Shown: positions 7,474-15,757 of the stretch, in pieces | Position numbering within the stretch: position 1 is the first letter of the stretch | How the letters are laid out: each line of letters begins with the position of its first letter | NCBI GenBank assembly: GCA_021813825.1 | Contig: JAKAJI010000009.1 | Location: 1-37,365 of the forward strand | Origin: Acidobacteriota bacterium | GTDB taxonomy: Bacteria > Acidobacteriota > Terriglobia > Bryobacterales > Bryobacteraceae | DNA length: 37,365 bases | Direction of reading: 5' to 3' | Notes under the pieces: model-generated | Told to the model about the DNA's origin: nothing | The model's database searches: none | Seen by the model: only the letters and a program-made list of their open reading frames with translations | Made by a program: the position numbers and the translations under genes

Positions 7474-8576
7474 CCCCATCGCCGCGTCCGCGCCGCGTTG
7501 TCAATCCTCCGGGTGGCTATCGCGATGGCCGCGTCCCGGGTAGAGGCGTTGGTGCGTTTCGCGATTTCGATGACATCCGCCGTGTTCCGCCGGATCTTTT
7601 CCTCGATCACCCCAAACGCTGAGCTTTCCGTGCCGCCGTGATATTCGATCGCCGCGCAGATCACGCCTCCGGCGTTGACCACGAAGTCAGGCAACACGAG
7701 CACGCCGCGCCGGGCCAGCATCGCCTCGGCTTCCGGCGTGCAAGGGATGTTGGCGCCTTCGGCCACAATGCGCGTGTCGAGGATCCCGGCGTTTTCCCGG
7801 TTCACCACGTCCGGCCGCGCGGCCGGAATCCACACATCGCACGGCACACCAAGGATCGCTTCGGGGCCGCCTTTCTCGCCCTCGGCAAATTCCGTCACGG
7901 ACTTTCCCGCCTCTTTCAGTGCGATCAACACGTCAATGTCAAGGCCGCCGGCCGAGGACACGGTTCCCTTCGTGTCGCTGGCGGCGACAATCCGGCAGCC
8001 CTTGCCGGCGAGAAATCTCGCGGCATGTTTGCCCACCGCGCCAAAGCCCTGGATTGCGACGCGCGCGCCCTGCAAGGGGAGGTTCATCGTTCCGGCCGCG
8101 ACGTCGATGGCCACTGACAGGCCGAATCCTGTGGCGCCGATCTCATCGAGAGGGATCCCGCCCAATTCGCGAGGCAACCCCACCGCGCGCCCGATCTCGT
8201 CCTGAATCCACCCCATGGCGATTTCATCGGTACCCATGTCCGGCCCTGGGACGTAGTCCTGGAGGCCCGCAATCGCCCGCGCGAACGCACGAATCCACTG
8301 CTCCTTGTGCTGCGCGTCCATCTTCGGATCGCCGGCGATCACCGCCTTGCCGCCTCCGTGGGGAAGTCCGGCGGCTGCGTTCTTCAGCGTCATCGCGCGC
8401 GCAAGACGGCAGGCCTCCTCCGCTGTCACGTCCGGCTCGAAACGAACTCCTCCGATTGAGGGCCCGCACGCGGTGTTATCCACGGCCACCACTGACCGCA
8501 GCCCGAGCGTTGGCACATAGATGTGCAGGACTTTGCCTGGACCCATCTCATCGCCGAAACGAAAGATCTCGTCCAT
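7470..8576 (-). CDS. Glu/Leu/Phe/Val (ELFV) dehydrogenase
   Basis: NAD(P)-dependent oxidative deaminase of an amino acid, 368 aa. The start at 8576 (MDEIFRFGDEMGPGKVLHIYVPTLGLRSVVAVDNTACGPSIGG) is set by GGGAGG upstream, well inside the track's 633-aa open frame. Active-site residues are Lys65 (MTLKNAAAG) and Lys77 (LPHGGGKAVI), with Asp113 in GPDMGTDE; the Rossmann fingerprint is AIQGFGAVGKHAARFL (about 174-189). The length and GGGKAVIAGDP resemble leucine dehydrogenase (about 364 aa), whereas GPDMGTDEIAMGWIQDE and ELGGIPLDEIGATGFG resemble glutamate dehydrogenase, so substrate preference is unresolved. It lies 35 bases downstream of the universal stress gene on the same strand and converges with the flavoprotein gene, sharing 4 bases. 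Confidence 0.9.
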   Translation of the reverse strand: MDEIFRFGDEMGPGKVLHIYVPTLGLRSVVAVDNTACGPSIGGVRFEPDVTAEEACRLARAMTLKNAAAGLPHGGGKAVIAGDPKMDAQHKEQWIRAFARAIAGLQDYVPGPDMGTDEIAMGWIQDEIGRAVGLPRELGGIPLDEIGATGFGLSVAIDVAAGTMNLPLQGARVAIQGFGAVGKHAARFLAGKGCRIVAASDTKGTVSSAGGLDIDVLIALKEAGKSVTEFAEGEKGGPEAILGVPCDVWIPAARPDVVNRENAGILDTRIVAEGANIPCTPEAEAMLARRGVLVLPDFVVNAGGVICAAIEYHGGTESSAFGVIEEKIRRNTADVIEIAKRTNASTRDAAIAIATRRIDNAARTRRWG

Positions 8577-8611
8577 GTTCGCCTCCCGCCGGCCGGGGGT
8601 TCCTTCCCCGG

Positions 8612-9496
8612 TCAGCCGCGCTTTCGGATCACGTCTACGGAACAAGCTGCATTCATGGCCACCGCCTCCGATGTGCTGCCCAGCAGGAAACGGTCGAGGC
8701 CGCGGTGGCCGTGCGAGCCGACGACGATGAGATCGGCGTCCCACTCCTCGGCTTCCCGGAGGATCGCCACCTGCGGCGTCTCCAGGAGCACGGAAACCGA
8801 TTCCGACGCAGTCCATCCCGCCTCTTGCAGCACGGCCGCTGCCGTAGCGATCGCGTTCTGGGCCCGCTGCATCGCTTCCGCCCGGTTGGCCTCGAGGTAT
8901 GTCGTGTCGAGAAACGGCGGCTCCAGAAACGCGCGAGCCGCCGGCAGCATGAGTTCTACCGCGCTGAGGACGCGAAACTCGGTGCCGGCGGGCCACGGCC
9001 TCCCGGCCAGCGACCGCGCCGCTTCGCGCGAGAATTCCGAACCGTCGGCCGCCAGCAGCACGCGCATTCCCTCGCGTCCCTCCCGGTGCTTCCGCGGACG
9101 AACTACCTCGACAGAACATCCGGCGTAACGCAGGACGGCCGCCGCCACGTTCTCCACGAGGAGTCTGCGCAAGGCTGAGGCCCCATGCGGCCCGATCAGG
9201 ATGAAGTCTGCACCGGCAGCCTTCGCTTGATCGAGAATCACCGTTTTCGGGTCGCCCGTGGGCGTCATCCCCGTCGCTTGAAGCCCCCTCGCTTCCAACT
9301 GCGCAACTGCGCCGTGAACCACTTCTTCGGCGCGCCGCGCGGAATCCTGCGCGGCAGCCAACGTAGTCCACAGGTGGGTCGGCTGAATCACGCTCAGCAC
9401 TTGAAAGGACGAATCCGCCGGCCAGGGCCGCCCGGCGGCTTCCTCAATAACCGCCCGGCTCGCCGCGGATGTATCAACCGCAACCAGGATTTTCAT
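8612..9496 (-). CDS. Tandem-domain universal stress protein
   Basis: A 294-aa cytoplasmic protein made of two UspA domains: MKILVAVDTSAASR... (1-133) and MRVLLAADGSEFSR... (about 144-294). Domain 2 ends with the canonical ATP-binding motif GSHGHRGLDRFLLGSTSEAVAMNA (GxxG-x9-GS). Domain 1 has GPHGASALRRLLVENVAAAVL, in which the second glycine/serine position is changed to EN, so its ATP binding may be weakened. The start at 9496 has GAGAGG four bases upstream and matches the typical MKILVAVD opening; the track's longer start at 9565 adds unrelated residues. It precedes the ELFV dehydrogenase and probably forms a two-gene operon with it. Confidence 0.92.
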   Translation of the reverse strand: MKILVAVDTSAASRAVIEEAAGRPWPADSSFQVLSVIQPTHLWTTLAAAQDSARRAEEVVHGAVAQLEARGLQATGMTPTGDPKTVILDQAKAAGADFILIGPHGASALRRLLVENVAAAVLRYAGCSVEVVRPRKHREGREGMRVLLAADGSEFSREAARSLAGRPWPAGTEFRVLSAVELMLPAARAFLEPPFLDTTYLEANRAEAMQRAQNAIATAAAVLQEAGWTASESVSVLLETPQVAILREAEEWDADLIVVGSHGHRGLDRFLLGSTSEAVAMNAACSVDVIRKRG

Positions 9497-9782
9497 CGCG
9501 CCTCTCTCCGTTCTCGGGTCAATGGACGTGTCCCCGGCCTGTTTGGCCAAATTCGTTTGCCGCACTCACGCATCGAAAGCGTTGCGAGCTTCGGCGCCGG
9601 CTTCGATGAGTAAAGCCTCACCTGATCGACACACTGCTTCCTCGGACACGTGCCTGTCCTCTGTGAATATGCTGAGCAAGTAACGGACCAAGCACTTCGG
9701 TCTACGGTTGGCGAACCGTGCCGGTGGTGGGCAGCGGCATCGTCGAGGTGCGTTCGAGCATGGCTTCGCGCTCCGCCGGTGA
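9497..9782. other. Divergent intergenic region with a small palindrome
   Basis: About 300 bases between the universal stress gene (minus) and the radical SAM gene (plus). The ORFs listed here lack third-position G/C bias and are judged non-coding. The one structure seen is ACGGTT-GGCG-AACCGT at 9704-9719, a perfect 6-bp inverted repeat that could be an operator or a small hairpin. No tRNA, repeat array or strong promoter was recognised. Confidence 0.4.
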
Positions 9783-9788
9783 TACACT
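9783..9788 (+). promoter_or_regulatory. -10 box (TACACT) 7 nt before the radical SAM start
   Basis: TACACT ends exactly 7 bases before GTG 9796. With initiation about 7 bases after the hexamer, the mRNA would begin at the start codon (leaderless). No Shine-Dalgarno sequence is present before this GTG, and the same spacing occurs at three other genes in the window. No convincing -35 was seen. Confidence 0.5.
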
Positions 9789-9795
9789 TCGGCCA

Positions 9796-11010
9796 GTGGC
9801 AACAAGCTATCCGTTCCCCTTCGCCCCGGATTCCCGCGGCGCCGCGCCGCGCATCGGGTCCTTGCTCGTAAAGCCGGTCTCGGCGGTGTGCAACCTCGAC
9901 TGCGCGTACTGTTTCTATCTCGACCGGGACACCGATCCCTACCAGTCGGCCGCCGTGCACCGGATGAGCGAGGACACGCTTGAGCGCCTGGTCGATTCCT
10001 ATCTCTTCTACTCGTATCCGACGACTACGTTCGCCTTTCAGGGCGGGGAACCGACGCTTGCCGGCGTCAAATTTTTCGAACGGCTTGTGGAACTCGAACA
10101 GCGGTACGGGCGGAATGGGCAGTCTGTCTCAAACGTGATGCAGACCAACGGCATCGTCCTCGATGACCGCTGGTGCGCGCTGTTTAAGGAATTTCAATGG
10201 CTGGTTGGCATCTCGGTGGACGGCCCGGAAGCCGTGCACGATTTGTATCGCGTCAGCCGCCAGGGCGCCGGTTCTTGGCGCAAAGTGATCGCGGCGGTTG
10301 AACGGATGCGCAAGCACGGCGTTGAATTCAACGTGCTTTGCGTGGTGAGCCAGGCCAACGTACATAAGGCCGCGGAAGTCTACCGGTTTTTTCGCTCGCT
10401 GGGCATCGAGTACGTGCAGTACATTCCGCTGTCTGAGTTCGACCGCGACGGCAACCCTCTCCCGTTCACGATCACGGCCGAGCAATATGGACGCTTTCTG
10501 ACCGAGTTGTTCGACCTCTGGTGGCCCGACCGCCGCAAGATACGCATCCGATTCTTCGACAACATCGCGGAGGTGCTCGCCGGACAGGAGCCGAGCACCT
10601 GCACGCTGCGCGAGACCTGCGACAGCTACGTCGTGGTCGAGTATAACGGCGACGTCTATCCGTGCGATTTTTTTGTCGAATCGTCCTGGAAGCTGGGAAA
10701 CATCGAAGCCGACTCCTGGCCGGAGATTGCACGCCGTCGTAAGCGGTATGAGTTTGCGGCGAAAAAGTCGATCGCGCATCCGGACTGCCAGGTCTGCTCT
10801 TATCAGCAGATCTGTCACGGCGGCTGCCCCAAGCACCGCCATGACCGGCGCAGCGACTTCGCCGATCTCGACTACTTCTGTGCGGCGTACAAACAGATCT
10901 TCGCCAAAGCCATCGGGCCGCTTTCGAAAGAAGTGGAAAAGCTGACTGGGCGCCCGGCGTCGTTTGTATTGCCTACAACGCCTCAGCGCGGTGCGTCCGC
11001 ATCGCAATGA
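9796..11010 (+). CDS. Radical SAM/SPASM anaerobic sulfatase-maturating enzyme
   Basis: Iron-sulfur enzyme that oxidises the active-site Cys (or Ser) of sulfatases to formylglycine before export. Counted from GTG 9796 (404 aa, the usual anSME size), the radical SAM cluster motif is Cys32-x3-Cys36-x2-Cys39 in KPVSAVCNLDCAYCFYLDR. FAFQGGEPTL is the GGE motif that contacts SAM. The SPASM region has CTLRETCDSYVVVEYNGDVYPCDFF and CQVCSYQQICHGGCPKHR, supplying Cys ligands for two auxiliary clusters. Starts upstream (9718, 9760) add residues that do not look like the family; GTG 9796 also has a -10 box 7 bases before it. The match of its substrate to the two Cys-type sulfatases 5-6 kb downstream is strong context. 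Its end overlaps the convergent regulator gene by 38 bases. Confidence 0.92.
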   Translation: MATSYPFPFAPDSRGAAPRIGSLLVKPVSAVCNLDCAYCFYLDRDTDPYQSAAVHRMSEDTLERLVDSYLFYSYPTTTFAFQGGEPTLAGVKFFERLVELEQRYGRNGQSVSNVMQTNGIVLDDRWCALFKEFQWLVGISVDGPEAVHDLYRVSRQGAGSWRKVIAAVERMRKHGVEFNVLCVVSQANVHKAAEVYRFFRSLGIEYVQYIPLSEFDRDGNPLPFTITAEQYGRFLTELFDLWWPDRRKIRIRFFDNIAEVLAGQEPSTCTLRETCDSYVVVEYNGDVYPCDFFVESSWKLGNIEADSWPEIARRRKRYEFAAKKSIAHPDCQVCSYQQICHGGCPKHRHDRRSDFADLDYFCAAYKQIFAKAIGPLSKEVEKLTGRPASFVLPTTPQRGASASQ

Positions 11011-12283
11011 GTTGCGCCTGGAGCGGGGTGCCGGCCGGGTGCGGGACGTGGAACAGCAGCTCAAAGGACTCAACGTGAGCGAGATCCTTTTCGCCGAGCA
11101 CCGCCAGTAGCCGCGCCGCGCTTCCCGGCGCCAGCAGAAAGTCCGAAGCGCTTTCGGTTGCCTGCGCGCTGTTGCCGGAAATGAGCAGGACGTGGCCCGT
11201 CTGGGTTCCGTTCGGCACCCAGGCGATGCGGGCGTAGTCGCCGGAATCGTCGAGACGGCAGTCGCCGTACTGCGACTGCTCGCCTTGCTTCGGGGAACGA
11301 TTCAAAAAACATCCCGGGCCGACATTGTTGAAGCGGAAGCGGAAGTTGAATTGCGGCTCGAACAGTTCCACCCAGGGGTTGACTCGCGGGCCGCCGAGAA
11401 TTACCGCGTCATCGTAAAGAAAATCGCGACTGTTCACGTTCCGCGCATGACGGATCTGGACCCGGTCCCGCAATGGCCCTTCCGAGCGGAGGATTCTTGC
11501 GATGAAGGAAACGTCGACGAGGCTTGTCAGCGGTGTTTTCCCGATCAGATCCGGAATCGAGCCGGGTGACGCGTTGCTGGCCGGGGTCAGAAGATACGAG
11601 TGGCGCGCATAGTCCTCGACGTTCGAAACGCGTCCCCGTAGCGCCTGTAACATGATGAGCGTCGTATCGGCGACCACCACGTTCACCTGGCGCGAGCCTG
11701 GGAGCAGTTCCTCGATCGCGGCCGGCGGCCGGACTGCCGCGGCGACCTTGTGCGGTAAACGGCCCGCTTCCCGGCTGCCGCCGAGTAGGTAACCCGCAAG
11801 AAGGCAAGCCAGGCCAAGTCCCATCGCCCGGAACATGCTCGCCGGCGCGGCCATCCCCTCGGCCCAGCTTCGCCACTTTGACGGCGCTGTGAGTGCTTTC
11901 CTGGGAGCCGGTTGCGGCACACACTCCCGAAGGTGGAACTCCAGCCGATACCCTCCCTTGGGAATTTCGACAACCAGCCGCTCGCCCGAACCTTCTCCTT
12001 CGAAGTACTGTTGAAGCCGAACCCGGAGTTGTCTGGCCGCCACGCGGACGATGTTGTCTTCGGCCTGGTTATACCCGTGGGGGCGTCCGAACACGTGGCG
12101 CCCGATGTGTTGTTCGCTGATCTCCGCCGCCCTGCCTGCCGCCTGCTCGGAGGCGATGAAGCGCAGCAGTTCTTTCTGCCTTGGCGACCTGCGAAACGGG
12201 CCGCTCGTAAGGATCCTTTCCACAAGCGCAGCGCAGTCGGCTTGCGCGGGTAACGAGGGGGTTACATGCTGATGTGCGTCCAC
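10973..12283 (-). CDS. ToxR-like membrane regulator: winged helix, one membrane helix, periplasmic domain
   Basis: A 436-aa protein starting at GTG 12283, chosen because AAGGAG lies 7-8 bases upstream; the track's 976-aa frame beyond it is the antisense of the receptor gene. Residues about 28-116 (FRRSPRQKELLRFIASE...ISEQHIGRHVFGR...DNIVRVAARQLRVRLQQYFEG...VVEIPKGGYRLEF) follow the pattern of an OmpR-type winged helix: a recognition helix read as VRVAARQLRVRL and a wing ending in IPKGGYRL. A single hydrophobic segment, FRAMGLGLACLLAGYLLGG, lies at about 151-169. The remaining about 265 residues would be periplasmic and are unrecognised. This domain occurs in many acidobacterial proteins. It is divergent from the TonB-dependent receptor, which it probably regulates. 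DNA binding is inferred from pattern only. Confidence 0.75.
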   Translation of the reverse strand: MDAHQHVTPSLPAQADCAALVERILTSGPFRRSPRQKELLRFIASEQAAGRAAEISEQHIGRHVFGRPHGYNQAEDNIVRVAARQLRVRLQQYFEGEGSGERLVVEIPKGGYRLEFHLRECVPQPAPRKALTAPSKWRSWAEGMAAPASMFRAMGLGLACLLAGYLLGGSREAGRLPHKVAAAVRPPAAIEELLPGSRQVNVVVADTTLIMLQALRGRVSNVEDYARHSYLLTPASNASPGSIPDLIGKTPLTSLVDVSFIARILRSEGPLRDRVQIRHARNVNSRDFLYDDAVILGGPRVNPWVELFEPQFNFRFRFNNVGPGCFLNRSPKQGEQSQYGDCRLDDSGDYARIAWVPNGTQTGHVLLISGNSAQATESASDFLLAPGSAARLLAVLGEKDLAHVESFELLFHVPHPAGTPLQAQLIAMRTHRAEAL

Positions 12284-12362
12284 TTGGCGGCTCCTTTCCC
12301 TGGTGAGCGACGGGGAAATCGCGGAGAATTCCCCTGGCATCATATCGCGGGTCAACGCAAAA

Positions 12363-12380
12363 TGAAACATTCCTGTTTCA
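12363..12380. promoter_or_regulatory. Palindrome between the regulator and the receptor genes (candidate operator)
   Basis: TGAAACA-TTCC-TGTTTCA is a perfect 7-bp inverted repeat in the 141-base divergent region. It is followed by a second, imperfect dyad around TCGTACGA (about 12389-12402). Position between a membrane regulator and its probable target makes an operator plausible; a stem-loop in the receptor mRNA leader, 45 bases before its ATG, is the alternative. Confidence 0.45.
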
Positions 12381-12424
12381 AGGGCGGGTTCGTACGACCC
12401 GAAACCCGTGGGGGACAACTTTCG

Positions 12425-15400
12425 ATGACTCTGCTGAAACCGTTTCGAACGATCCGCTGCGCGGCGCTGGCCGTGCTGCTCGTGGGCGCCACAGTACATT
12501 CCGTGCGCGCGCAAGATACTGCCACCATCGTGGGCGTGGTGACCGACACTTCCGGCGCCGCGGTCCCTGGCGCCACCGTGACACTGGTCAACACGGCGAC
12601 GGCGTTCTCGCGAACCGTCACAAGCGACGGTGACGGCCGCTACGTCGCTTCCGCCATTCCCACCGGCCACTACACCATCACCGCCGAGAAGGCCGGGTTC
12701 GAAACGCTCAAGCGCTCCGGCATTCAACTCAATGCCGCCACGACACTTTCGGTCGATCTCCAACTCACCGTGGGCAGCCAGACACAGAGCGTCTCGGTTG
12801 TCGCCAGCGCGCCGCTGCTGCAAACGCAGACGGCGACGGTGTCGAATCTTGTCGACAGCCGGCAGATGCTCGCCCTGCCGCTGGTCAGCCGCGATTTTAC
12901 CGATCTTGTTCTGCTGACGCCCGGGGCCCATGTGGGTTCGGCCGGCAATCTCGGCGAGGGCGGCAGCCCGTATGCGATGCGCGGCGGGGCCAACTACAGC
13001 GTCAACGGTTCCATCGCCGGAGGCAACAGCTACCTCATTGACGGCGTCTACAACCGGAATCTCTGGCTGAATACCCTCGTCATGGTGCCCGTGGTGGACG
13101 CCATCCAGGAATATCGCGTCATGTCGAGCGACTACACGGCCGAATACGGCGAGGCCGCCGGCGCCGTCACGGAAGTGGAAACCAAGTCCGGCACCAACCA
13201 ACTCCACGGAAGCGCCTGGGAGTTTCTTCGCAATGACAAGCTCGACGCCAACACGTTCTTCAATAACGTGGATGGCATCAAGCGACCTCCGTTCCACCGC
13301 AACGAATTCGGCGCTACGCTCGGCGGCCCGGTGATTAAGGACAAGACGTTCTTCTTTGTCGACTACCAGGGCATCCGTCTCAGCCAGCCGGAGACACTCA
13401 CCTCCACGATCCCGACCGCGGCGGCGCAGCAAATGGCCGGGGTAGGGAACTTCAGCTTCCTCACTGTTCCCATCTACAACCCGTTTTCCACCTCGAAGAC
13501 GTCGTCGGGCGCCACGGTCCGCGCTCCGTTCCCCAATAATCAGATCCCCAGCTCCATGCTCGACCCTGCGGCGGTAAAACTGCTTCGCCTGCTGCCCACA
13601 CCCACCACCGCGGCCAGGACCAACAATTTCACCTTCGATCCGGCGCTGACCCAACAGACCGATCAGTTCGACACGCGTGTGGATCAGAATCTCGGCGTTT
13701 CGGACCGTCTGTTCTTCCGCTACAGCTTCGATAAGAGCGACCAGGTAAATCCCGGCGTGATCCCATCGCCTGCCAACGCCGGCATCCCCATCGGACCATA
13801 TCTGAGCACCGGCACGAACGCCACCACCACGCCTCTGTTCAACCAGTCGGCCACGCTTGGCTACACGAAAGTCATCAGCCCGACCACGGTGAGTGAGACG
13901 CACTTCGCCGTCGTACGCTGGAACGCAAACATCACGCCGCTGGGCAATGCCTTTGCCACGGCAAACGCGATCGGCATCCCGGGCATCAACATCAACAATA
14001 AGTCCGGCGGCCTGCCTGCCTTTACGATCGCCGGTTATCAGGAGTTAGGCGATAACTCCACTTACCCGGAAGACAGCCAGATCACGACGTTCCAGCTTGA
14101 CTCGGCACTCACCATGATCCGCGGGGCGCACACGATCAAAACGGGCATCCTCTTTCTGCGGGATCGCTTCAACGGGTTCTCGGCCTTCCCAACGCGTGGC
14201 GCCTACGACTTCAACGGCCAGTTCACCCGGCAGATCGGGACGGCCGGGGCGCAGACGTCGCTGGCGGACTTCCTGCTGGGCGCTCCGGACAACGTGAACC
14301 GCAACATTCTGGATGGTACGTTCGGCATGCGCCTCTGGACGCTGGCGCCGTTCGTTCAGGACTCGTGGCGCGTGACCAACCGCCTCACCGTGGAACTCGG
14401 CCTTCGCTGGGAACTCGACGCGCCCCCCTACGACGTCCACAACCATTGGGCCAACGTGAATATCAACACGGGCCTGCTCAACGTCGCCGGCATCGACGGC
14501 AATGGCCGCGCGCTGCGAAACATGGACTATAACACGCCCGCGCCGCGTGTTGGCCTTGCTTACTCGCTCGACTCCGACCGTAAGACCGTCATCCGGTCCG
14601 GCTTCGGCATCTCCTACGTCGACATGGACGCCGGCGGAGCGCAACTGTACAAGAATCCGCCTTACTTCTTTAGCCAAACCATTACTTCCAACATCAGCGG
14701 GACGCCTCCCATTCTCATCAGCCAGGGTCTTCCGACTCCGGTGCCGCCGAGCATCAACAACGAAGCCGCGCTGTCGTCCGGCAATCTCAACGCCTGGGAC
14801 TACAACCTGAAGGAAACCCGCATCATCCAGTGGAGCTTCGGCGTGCAGCGCGAACTCCGGCCCGATCTTATGCTGGATGTGAGCTATGTCGGTACGCGCG
14901 GCCAGGGGCTTGTCGTGAATTCGTTAAATCTCAATCAGTCCATCCCCGGCCCTGGCGCACAGGGGCCGCGCCGTCCCTACGCCGCGCTGAATCCGAACCT
15001 CATCAATCTGGCCTACCGCACCAACGCGGGCGACTCGAAGTACGAGTCCCTCCAGGTGCATCTGGAAAAGCGGTTCTCCCACGGCCTGATGCTCGACTTT
15101 GCCTACACCTATGCAAGCTTCCTCGCCGACTCCGGCAACATAAACGGAGGCGGCAACGGCGATATTCAGAACGCGTTCTGTGTTGCCTGTAACTGGGGCC
15201 CGACGCCGGACGACTATACCCATGTGGTGAGCATTAACCACGTCTGGGAAATCCCCTTCGGCCCGCATCGCTCGTACCTCAATCATGGCATCTTGAGTCA
15301 AATACTCGGCAATTGGGACATCAACGGAATCTGGAGCATGAATAGCGGAGGCCGCTTCACGCCGATCCTCGGCACGAACGTATCGAACTCGGCGGGCGGC

Positions 15401-15751
15401 GGCAGCCAACGGCCGAACCGTATTGGGAGCGGCGTGCTGCCTTCGGGCCAGCAGAACATCTACCACTGGTTCAACACCGCTGCTTTTGTCGCACCCGCTG
15501 CGTATACTTTCGGCAACTCCGGCACCGGCATCCTGACCGGTCCCGGCATGTTTAACCTCAACGGCGGCCTCGTCCGCCAGTTTTTTATCACGGAACGCTA
15601 TGGCCTGCAATTCCGAGCGGAATGGTTCAATGCCTTTAACCATGCCAATTTCAACGTGCCCAACGCAGTCATCGGCACCGCGCCCGCCGGCATCATCGGC
15701 GGCACGGGGCCGGCACGCATCATTCAACTCGCACTAAAACTCGATTTCTAA
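12425..15751 (+). CDS. TonB-dependent, Oar-like outer-membrane receptor with N-terminal carboxypeptidase-regulatory domain
   Basis: An 1108-aa outer-membrane transporter. ATG 12425 opens a signal peptide (MTLLKPFRTIRCAALAVLLVGATVHSVRAQ); the track's earlier starts add a region lacking coding bias. Residues about 32-115 form a carboxypeptidase-regulatory-like (Ig-fold) domain: ATIVGVVTDTSGAAVPGATVTLVNT...GRYVASAIPTGHYTITAEKAGF. A plug follows, with YSVNGSIAGGNSYLIDGVYN and EYRVMSSDYTAEYGEAAGAVTEVETKSGTNQLHGSAWEF, and then the barrel, ending in LALKLDF with the usual C-terminal Phe. This type is much expanded in Acidobacteriota. No ligand can be read directly, but the next gene starts 6 bases after the stop and encodes a sulfatase, so a sulfated or glycan-like substrate is inferred. 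Confidence 0.92.
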   Translation: MTLLKPFRTIRCAALAVLLVGATVHSVRAQDTATIVGVVTDTSGAAVPGATVTLVNTATAFSRTVTSDGDGRYVASAIPTGHYTITAEKAGFETLKRSGIQLNAATTLSVDLQLTVGSQTQSVSVVASAPLLQTQTATVSNLVDSRQMLALPLVSRDFTDLVLLTPGAHVGSAGNLGEGGSPYAMRGGANYSVNGSIAGGNSYLIDGVYNRNLWLNTLVMVPVVDAIQEYRVMSSDYTAEYGEAAGAVTEVETKSGTNQLHGSAWEFLRNDKLDANTFFNNVDGIKRPPFHRNEFGATLGGPVIKDKTFFFVDYQGIRLSQPETLTSTIPTAAAQQMAGVGNFSFLTVPIYNPFSTSKTSSGATVRAPFPNNQIPSSMLDPAAVKLLRLLPTPTTAARTNNFTFDPALTQQTDQFDTRVDQNLGVSDRLFFRYSFDKSDQVNPGVIPSPANAGIPIGPYLSTGTNATTTPLFNQSATLGYTKVISPTTVSETHFAVVRWNANITPLGNAFATANAIGIPGININNKSGGLPAFTIAGYQELGDNSTYPEDSQITTFQLDSALTMIRGAHTIKTGILFLRDRFNGFSAFPTRGAYDFNGQFTRQIGTAGAQTSLADFLLGAPDNVNRNILDGTFGMRLWTLAPFVQDSWRVTNRLTVELGLRWELDAPPYDVHNHWANVNINTGLLNVAGIDGNGRALRNMDYNTPAPRVGLAYSLDSDRKTVIRSGFGISYVDMDAGGAQLYKNPPYFFSQTITSNISGTPPILISQGLPTPVPPSINNEAALSSGNLNAWDYNLKETRIIQWSFGVQRELRPDLMLDVSYVGTRGQGLVVNSLNLNQSIPGPGAQGPRRPYAALNPNLINLAYRTNAGDSKYESLQVHLEKRFSHGLMLDFAYTYASFLADSGNINGGGNGDIQNAFCVACNWGPTPDDYTHVVSINHVWEIPFGPHRSYLNHGILSQILGNWDINGIWSMNSGGRFTPILGTNVSNSAGGGSQRPNRIGSGVLPSGQQNIYHWFNTAAFVAPAAYTFGNSGTGILTGPGMFNLNGGLVRQFFITERYGLQFRAEWFNAFNHANFNVPNAVIGTAPAGIIGGTGPARIIQLALKLDF

Positions 15752-15757
15752 TATTCC

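Noticed and set aside
8577-9371. Fusion of the ELFV dehydrogenase with an upstream 265-aa extension
   Set aside because: The open frame upstream of 8576 lies antiparallel/out of frame with the universal stress gene, and GGGAGG marks the real start.
9566-9805. 79-aa ORF (minus) between the stress and radical SAM genes
   Set aside because: Third-position G/C bias is absent and no Shine-Dalgarno or family resemblance was seen.
12284-13903. 976-aa minus-strand ORF (10973-13903) as one long gene
   Set aside because: Beyond GTG 12283 it is the antisense of the TonB-receptor gene, with low-complexity Arg/Gly/His-rich translation; only the 10973-12283 part has a Shine-Dalgarno start and sensible domains.
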